Both the position numbers and the translations under genes were made by a program. From an uncultured Lachnospiraceae bacterium (GTDB taxonomy: Bacteria; Bacillota; Clostridia; Lachnospirales; Lachnospiraceae), in assembly GCA_905193085.1 (NCBI GenBank), contig CAJJNI010000081.1, forward strand, positions 1 to 9,877: 9,877 nucleotides of DNA, given 5' to 3'. Position 1 is the first letter of the stretch. Every line of letters begins with the position of its first letter. Below the pieces are notes generated by a model. That model was not told where the DNA came from. It saw only the letters and a list, made by a program, of their open reading frames with translations, and searched no databases. Below, piece after piece: positions 6,431-9,877 of the stretch.

Positions 6431-6445
6431 AAACAGGCATCAGAA
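6408..6445 (+). repeat. 12-base direct repeat at the rqcH/glyS terminator
   Basis: CAGGCATCAGAA occurs at 6408-6419, inside the hairpin, and again at 6434-6445, just outside it and directly before a TTTTT run. Either copy can pair with ATGTCTG at 6387-6393. The rest of the gap to glyS (6446-6525) shows no recognisable feature. Confidence 0.6.
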
Positions 6446-6525
6446 TTTTTATTTACTTTCAACTAAAATGTTTATGTGCACAAGTCTCTTCACTTATTTA
6501 CACTGACTATTAAATTTATAAACTC

Positions 6526-7923
6526 TTACCACTCAAATTTCTTTGCAAAATAAGCATTTAAGTCTTCTATCTTAACTCGCTCCTGCTGCATTGTGTCTCT
6601 GTCACGGACAGTTACTGCACCGTCATCTTCTGACTCGAAATCATAAGTTACGCAGAATGGAGTTCCGATTTCGTCCTGTCTTCTGTATCTCTTACCGATA
6701 TTTCCGCGGTCATCATACTCACAATTGTAAGTCTTGGCTAACTGAGTATATACTTTCTCTGCCACGTCCTTAAGTTTCTTTGAAAGAGGAAGAACACCAA
6801 TTTTAACAGGCGCAAGAGCCGGGTGGAAATGAAGTACTGTACGCATATCAGGTTTCTCTTCTGTTCCGATATTTTCTTCATCATATGCAGAGCAGAGGAA
6901 TGCAAGAACAACTCTGTCAGCACCAAGTGATGGCTCAATTACATATGGTACATATCTTTCATTTTTCTCATCATCAAAATAAGACATATCTTCACCCGAT
7001 ACATTCTGATGTTGTGTAAGGTCGTAGTCTGTACGGTCAGCTATACCCCATAATTCACCCCAGCCGAATGGGAATAAGAATTCAATGTCTGTTGTTCCTT
7101 TACTGTAGAAACATAATTCTTCCGGAGAATGGTCTCTTGCTCTCATCTCATCATCTTTCATACCGAGAGATTTTAACCAGTCGATACAGAAGCCTCTCCA
7201 ATACTGGAACCATTCTAAATCTGTTCCAGGCTCGCAGAAGAATTCCAGTTCCATCTGCTCAAATTCTCTTGTACGGAATGTGAAGTTACCCGGTGTAATC
7301 TCGTTACGGAATGATTTACCTATCTGACCGATACCAAATGGAATTTTCTTTCTTGAAGTTCTCTGTACATTTTTGAAGTTTACAAATATACCCTGTGCTG
7401 TTTCAGGACGAAGATAAACTGTATTTTTAGCATCTTCTGTAACACCCTGGAATGTCTTAAACATAAGGTTGAACTGACGGATATCTGTAAAGTTATGCTT
7501 TCCACAGCTTGGACAGCAGATATTTTTCTCTTCTATGTAATTTTTCATCTGCTCCTGACTCCATGCGTCAATTGCTTCTTCTACTTCTATTCCGTTTTCT
7601 TCATTGTAATCTTCTATTAATTTGTCAGCTCTGAATCTTTCATGACATTCTTTACAATCCATAAGAGGGTCTGAAAAACCTCCCAGATGACCTGAAGCTA
7701 CCCATGTCTGTGGATTCATAAGTATTGCACAATCAACTCCGACATTATATGGATTTTCCTGAATAAATTTCTGCCACCATGCTTTTTTTACATTATTCTT
7801 AAGCTCAACGCCAAGATTTCCATAATCCCATGTATTGGCAAGTCCACCGTAAATTTCTGAACCCGGATATACAAAACCTCTCGCTTTAGCTAATGCTACA
7901 ATTTTGTCCATAGTTTTTTCCAT
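6526..7923 (-). CDS. glyS: Glycyl-tRNA synthetase, homodimeric (alpha2) type
   Basis: Charges tRNA-Gly with glycine in the cytoplasm. The 465-residue length and motifs match the single-chain dimeric enzyme of Gram-positive bacteria, not the two-subunit GlyQ/GlyS form. Visible in order: the N-end KIVALAKARGFVYPGSEIYGG with WDYGNLG (32-38, motif 1 region); a zinc-knuckle insertion with C90/C93 and C137/C140 (DCKECHERF, CCPSCGKH); RPETAQGIF (172-180); motif 2 SFRNEITPGNFTFRTREFEQ (204-223); motif 3 EPSLGADRVVLAFL (330-343); and the anticodon-binding domain from about 371 (APVKIGVLPL) to the end, with RYRRQDEIGTPFCVT. GAGGTA (7931-7936) lies 7 bases before the ATG. Only 18 bases separate it from the lipoprotein gene upstream, so no T-box can lie directly before it and transcription probably comes from the promoter near 8579. 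Some annotations use glyQS for this form. Confidence 0.96.
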   Translation of the reverse strand: MEKTMDKIVALAKARGFVYPGSEIYGGLANTWDYGNLGVELKNNVKKAWWQKFIQENPYNVGVDCAILMNPQTWVASGHLGGFSDPLMDCKECHERFRADKLIEDYNEENGIEVEEAIDAWSQEQMKNYIEEKNICCPSCGKHNFTDIRQFNLMFKTFQGVTEDAKNTVYLRPETAQGIFVNFKNVQRTSRKKIPFGIGQIGKSFRNEITPGNFTFRTREFEQMELEFFCEPGTDLEWFQYWRGFCIDWLKSLGMKDDEMRARDHSPEELCFYSKGTTDIEFLFPFGWGELWGIADRTDYDLTQHQNVSGEDMSYFDDEKNERYVPYVIEPSLGADRVVLAFLCSAYDEENIGTEEKPDMRTVLHFHPALAPVKIGVLPLSKKLKDVAEKVYTQLAKTYNCEYDDRGNIGKRYRRQDEIGTPFCVTYDFESEDDGAVTVRDRDTMQQERVKIEDLNAYFAKKFEW

Positions 7924-7941
7924 TTGTCTCTACCTCGCATT

Positions 7942-8550
7942 TTATTTTTTATAAATCAGATATGCAAGACTATTTTCATCTTCATCTGAAATAACTGCAG
8001 TCTTCTTATTATCTGAAACTTTAACATTTTCACTTGCATACAAAATCTTAAATTCTGTATTGACTTTCTCTTTTTCTGAAAGAATATACACACTATATTC
8101 TTCACTTCCATCAAGCTCTTCAATAGTTACAGAAGGTTTATCGTTGGTACTGTTAAATTTACCGTCAAATGAAAATCCCTCTTCCTGTGCCTTTAAAATG
8201 GTTCCACAAAACGCAGTAATATTATTAAATTCTGAATATGTTGAAGCTGAGTCATAAGTAAGATTTACTTTAATCTTTTTATTTTCAACCTTAAATTTAT
8301 TAAGCTTAACAGATGAATCTTTATTTTCATCTTCATACTGCTTTATTTCATTATCAATCTGAGATTTCAAATCATCTTCATCATAATATTTCTGATCCCA
8401 GTCTTCTACAATTGCTTCTGTGATTTTCCCATTCCTGTCTATATATACTGTTGTCTGGGTTGCCTTATTACCTTTTGTGCAGCCTGAAAGTAATAAAACA
8501 GACAGTGAACAGGCTATAGTCACACCTGCAATTTTTTTATAAATTTTCAT
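7942..8550 (-). CDS. Small lipoprotein of unknown function
   Basis: A 202-residue lipoprotein. MKIYKKIAGVTIACS, a hydrophobic core and the lipobox LLSGC place the lipidated Cys at residue 24, so the mature protein should sit on the outer face of the membrane. The rest is rich in Asp, Glu, Lys, Ser and Asn, with alternating strand-like segments (TTVYIDRNGKITEAIVED, FKVENKKIKVNLTYDS, TEFKILYASENV). I do not recognise the family; one residual Cys (about 115) is present. The start at 8550 is fixed by GGAGG 5 bases upstream. A longer reading from 8631 would overlap the recO stop as ATGA but has no binding site and would bury the signal peptide 27 residues in. It has its own promoter and is followed 18 bases later by glyS, a pairing that may be only transcriptional. 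Confidence 0.85.
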   Translation of the reverse strand: MKIYKKIAGVTIACSLSVLLLSGCTKGNKATQTTVYIDRNGKITEAIVEDWDQKYYDEDDLKSQIDNEIKQYEDENKDSSVKLNKFKVENKKIKVNLTYDSASTYSEFNNITAFCGTILKAQEEGFSFDGKFNSTNDKPSVTIEELDGSEEYSVYILSEKEKVNTEFKILYASENVKVSDNKKTAVISDEDENSLAYLIYKK

Positions 8551-8555
8551 AATAT

Positions 8556-8560
8556 CCTCC
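8556..8560 (-). promoter_or_regulatory. Ribosome binding site fixing the lipoprotein start
   Basis: GGAGG on the minus strand, 5 bases before the ATG at 8550. It lies about 70 bases downstream of the alternative ATG at 8631 and so decides for the short form. Confidence 0.85.
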
Positions 8561-8578
8561 GTAAAAAGTGCTGTGTAC

Positions 8579-8606
8579 AGTATAGCACATGAATACGATT
8601 TTTCAA
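8579..8606 (-). promoter_or_regulatory. Strong extended -10 promoter for the lipoprotein and glyS
   Basis: TTGAAA (8601-8606, 5/6) and TATACT (8579-8584, 5/6) on the minus strand are 16 bases apart, with TGc just before the -10, a full TGn element. This is the best promoter match in the window. The start would be near 8572. GTGCT and AGCAC flank the -10 (imperfect dyad, about 8568-8588), a possible operator. Confidence 0.7.
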
Positions 8607-8627
8607 GAGCTTTCTGCCATAATTTAA

Positions 8628-9365
8628 TCATACAAGAAAAGCGGCTGATTTAAATTTGTAAGTAATCATTGAATTTCTATACTCATTCATGAACTTTTCT
8701 ATCTGTAAAAATACTTCATCACTTACTGTAAAAGTATATAATTTTGAAATTGGAGCACTTATAATATACTGTAATGTATAAACAGCCGAATGATTAAGTT
8801 CTATTTTTTTAGAATTGCCACATTCTGAATGCACAATACATTTTTTATCTAAAAGAAAATATCCGCTCTCAACCATCTGTTTACATTTAAAACAATGATA
8901 AACTTCCGGTGCTTCACCGTTAAGTGTAAACATTTTTAGTTCAAATATATATCTTATAAGCTTATCCGGTATGTTTTTGTTTAAAAGTGCTTTGAAACTC
9001 TGATATAATAAATTAAGATAATCTGTGCATTCCATATTTTCAAAAGTAAAATATGAAGCAAATTCAAGGAAATAAAAACCTATGCAGGATTTGTCGAAAT
9101 CTTCCATAAGCTCCCTGAAATAATTATCACATTTTACACTTTGAAGCCTGTATGCACCGTTTCCTCTTGATATAGTAAAATCTCCGCATACAAAAGGGTT
9201 TGCAACTGCAAGCAGTGGTGATTTCTGTCTCTTGGCACCATATGCAAAAACCGTAATTTTGCCTAACTGCTTTGTCAGAACGACAAGTCTTCTGTCGGCT
9301 TCACCAACATTAGCCGCCTGCAAAACTATCCCTTTCACGATTATTTCCTGTGCCTTCGCATTCAT
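8628..9365 (-). CDS. recO: DNA repair protein RecO
   Basis: RecO helps load RecA on SSB-coated single-stranded DNA in RecFOR recombination repair and anneals complementary strands. The 245-residue length is typical. The N-terminal OB fold covers about 6-82: VKGIVLQAANVGEADRRLVV, LTKQLGKITVFAYGAKR and NPFVCGDFTISRGNGAYRL. A helical domain follows (about 85-150). A zinc-site candidate is C158/C161 with C176 and C182 (CFKC, then KKCIVHSEC). I chose the ATG at 9365 because GGGTGA (9371-9376) is 5 bases upstream; the adjacent ATG at 9368 is too close and the one at 9407 has an Ile-rich extension foreign to the family. The first 56 bases overlap the YqzL-like gene in another frame. Order era, yqzL, recO is the common Firmicutes arrangement. 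Confidence 0.93.
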   Translation of the reverse strand: MNAKAQEIIVKGIVLQAANVGEADRRLVVLTKQLGKITVFAYGAKRQKSPLLAVANPFVCGDFTISRGNGAYRLQSVKCDNYFRELMEDFDKSCIGFYFLEFASYFTFENMECTDYLNLLYQSFKALLNKNIPDKLIRYIFELKMFTLNGEAPEVYHCFKCKQMVESGYFLLDKKCIVHSECGNSKKIELNHSAVYTLQYIISAPISKLYTFTVSDEVFLQIEKFMNEYRNSMITYKFKSAAFLV

Positions 9366-9492
9366 CATTATCACCCGACTGCCTGTAATTATAATTATAA
9401 GAATCATGGCATGATTTGTATTTTAAATAATCTTCAACCATGCCACTCATCTGAAATCTATCCCACAAACTGCTTTCATTATCATTCTTCAT
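9310..9492 (-). CDS. YqzL-like small protein
   Basis: A 60-residue protein with the YqzL pattern LWDRFQMSGMVEDYLKYK at 9-26 (compare the Bacillus type W-x2-F-x2-TG-x-V-x2-YL-x-FK). The function of this family is unknown to me; its gene is commonly found between era and recO, as here. AGGAGG (9500-9505) 7 bases before the ATG is one of the best binding sites in the window and supports real translation. After the core the tail is polar (Tyr/Asn-rich 32-37, then Asp/Glu/Gly/Arg) and residues about 43-60 are encoded by bases that also encode the start of recO in another frame. The Bacillus protein is shorter (about 47 residues), so the tail may have no conserved role. The overlap suggests translational coupling to recO. 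Confidence 0.75.
   Translation of the reverse strand: MKNDNESSLWDRFQMSGMVEDYLKYKSCHDSYNYNYRQSGDNDECEGTGNNRERDSFAGG
9371..9376 (-). promoter_or_regulatory. Ribosome binding site of recO, inside the YqzL-like gene
   Basis: GGGTGA on the minus strand lies 5 bases before the ATG at 9365. It is weaker than the other sites in the window, which fits a start reached by ribosomes already translating the overlapping YqzL-like frame. Confidence 0.6.
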
Positions 9493-9503
9493 CTGCCAGC
9501 CTC

Positions 9504-9522
9504 CTACAAAAGTTCTTTGTAG
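9504..9522 (-). promoter_or_regulatory. Leader hairpin touching the yqzL ribosome binding site
   Basis: CTACAAA (9504-9510) and TTTGTAG (9516-9522) form a 7-bp stem with a 5-base loop. On the transcript its 3' arm ends in the AG that starts AGGAGG at 9500-9505, so the stem sits directly on the ribosome binding site and could modulate it slightly. Confidence 0.4.
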
Positions 9523-9531
9523 TATCTAGCT

Positions 9532-9557
9532 TGTGCAATGCACATCTAACTATACCA
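9532..9557 (-). promoter_or_regulatory. Extended -10 promoter candidate and dyad before yqzL-recO
   Basis: On the minus strand TGgTATAGT (9549-9557) is an extended -10 with a 5/6 hexamer. No good -35 is visible at 16-18 bases. The predicted start near 9542 falls in a TGTGC-N3-GCACA dyad (9532-9544). The operon may equally be read from upstream of era. Confidence 0.4.
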
Positions 9558-9591
9558 TGAATACACTTCCACTTTTTCCATATTATTCCTG

Positions 9592-9876
9592 CTACAGTTC
9601 TTTCTTATCATATCCGAAATTCTTTAAGAAAAGGTCGCTGTCACGCCATTCTTTTCTTACCTTTACCCACAGCTTTAAATTAACCTGCTGTTCCATCACC
9701 CGTTCAAGCTCAAATCTGGCGGTACTTCCTATTTTCTTAAGCATGCTTCCGCCTTTTCCGATAATAATTCCTTTATGTGATTCTCTCTCACATATAATTG
9801 TAGCTTCGATATCCATAAGACCATTGCTGCGCTCTTTCATTTTCTCAATTGTAACAGCAATTCCATGTGGAATTTC
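9592..9876 (-). CDS. era: GTPase Era, C-terminal KH domain (runs off the right edge)
   Basis: The last 94 codons of era; the GTPase domain lies outside the window. Era is an essential GTPase that binds the 3' end of 16S rRNA and acts in 30S subunit maturation. The visible part begins EIPHGIAVTIEK, then DIEATIICERESHKGIIIGK and GGSMLKKIG, the KH-domain RNA-binding loop with its GKGG signature, and ends with LKLWVKVRKEWRD and LKNFGYDKKEL, a standard Era C-terminus. The stop is TAG. An internal Met at 9840 is not a start, since the reading frame continues through conserved Era sequence to the window edge. About 100 bases separate it from the YqzL-like gene, enough for the promoter candidate described there. 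Confidence 0.95.
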   Translation of the reverse strand, partial: EIPHGIAVTIEKMKERSNGLMDIEATIICERESHKGIIIGKGGSMLKKIGSTARFELERVMEQQVNLKLWVKVRKEWRDSDLFLKNFGYDKKEL

Positions 9877-9877
9877 C

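Noticed and set aside
6738..6938. Minus-strand frame inside glyS
   Set aside because: It is an alternative frame on the coding strand of glyS. The glyS frame is complete with all class II motifs.
7924..7941. Glycine T-box or riboswitch in front of glyS
   Set aside because: Only 18 bases separate the genes, far too few for a T-box or glycine aptamer.
8551..8631. Longer start for the lipoprotein with ATGA overlap to recO
   Set aside because: There is no ribosome binding site, the signal peptide would be internal, and the region contains a near-consensus promoter.
9366..9407. Longer recO start at 9407
   Set aside because: It adds an Ile-rich extension not typical of RecO, with no binding site. 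GGGTGA favours 9365.
1..9877. CRISPR array, insertion sequence, prophage, tRNA or rRNA gene
   Set aside because: I found no regularly spaced repeats, transposase or integrase motifs, phage genes, cloverleaf or rRNA sequence.

Overview
The window reads as chromosome of a low-GC Gram-positive anaerobe, most likely a Lachnospiraceae member (Clostridia). This rests on the AT-rich sequence, strong AGGAGG-type ribosome binding sites, the gene order era - yqzL-like - recO, an alpha2-type glycyl-tRNA synthetase, a Clostridia-style aspartate kinase, and a sortase next to a Gram-positive wall-anchored protein. All genes but one (rqcH) lie on the minus strand, so they are read from the right end leftwards.

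Right end, 9877 to 6526: the 3' end of era (KH domain); a 60-residue YqzL-like gene whose tail overlaps the start of recO; recO; a small lipoprotein gene behind its own good extended -10 promoter; and glyS only 18 bases after it, probably on the same transcript. A long imperfect hairpin at 6371-6430 separates glyS from the converging plus-strand gene rqcH (4603-6342), an NFACT protein of bacterial ribosome quality control. rqcH and lysC (aspartate kinase, 4449-3127) diverge from an AT-rich region of about 150 bases with a promoter candidate in each direction and no room for a lysine riboswitch.

Left part, 3017 to 1: a 76-residue protein of unknown function; a membrane-anchored sortase; a 546-residue secreted protein with a LamG/concanavalin-like domain, an alanine-rich helical stalk and a C-terminal LPNSG sorting signal, probably the substrate of the adjacent sortase; a clear terminator; and the first 55 codons of another lipoprotein. 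The LamG gene has its own promoter candidate, with phased A-tracts upstream and a perfect 7-bp dyad touching the -35.

Most of the window is housekeeping (GTPase, repair, translation, quality control, amino-acid synthesis). The accessory, surface-related part is 1-3017. I see no phage, transposon, CRISPR, RNA gene or obvious new defence system. The less ordinary points are the sortase/LPNSG pair, regulatory DNA with interleaved or dyad-bearing promoters, and the overprinted yqzL/recO junction.
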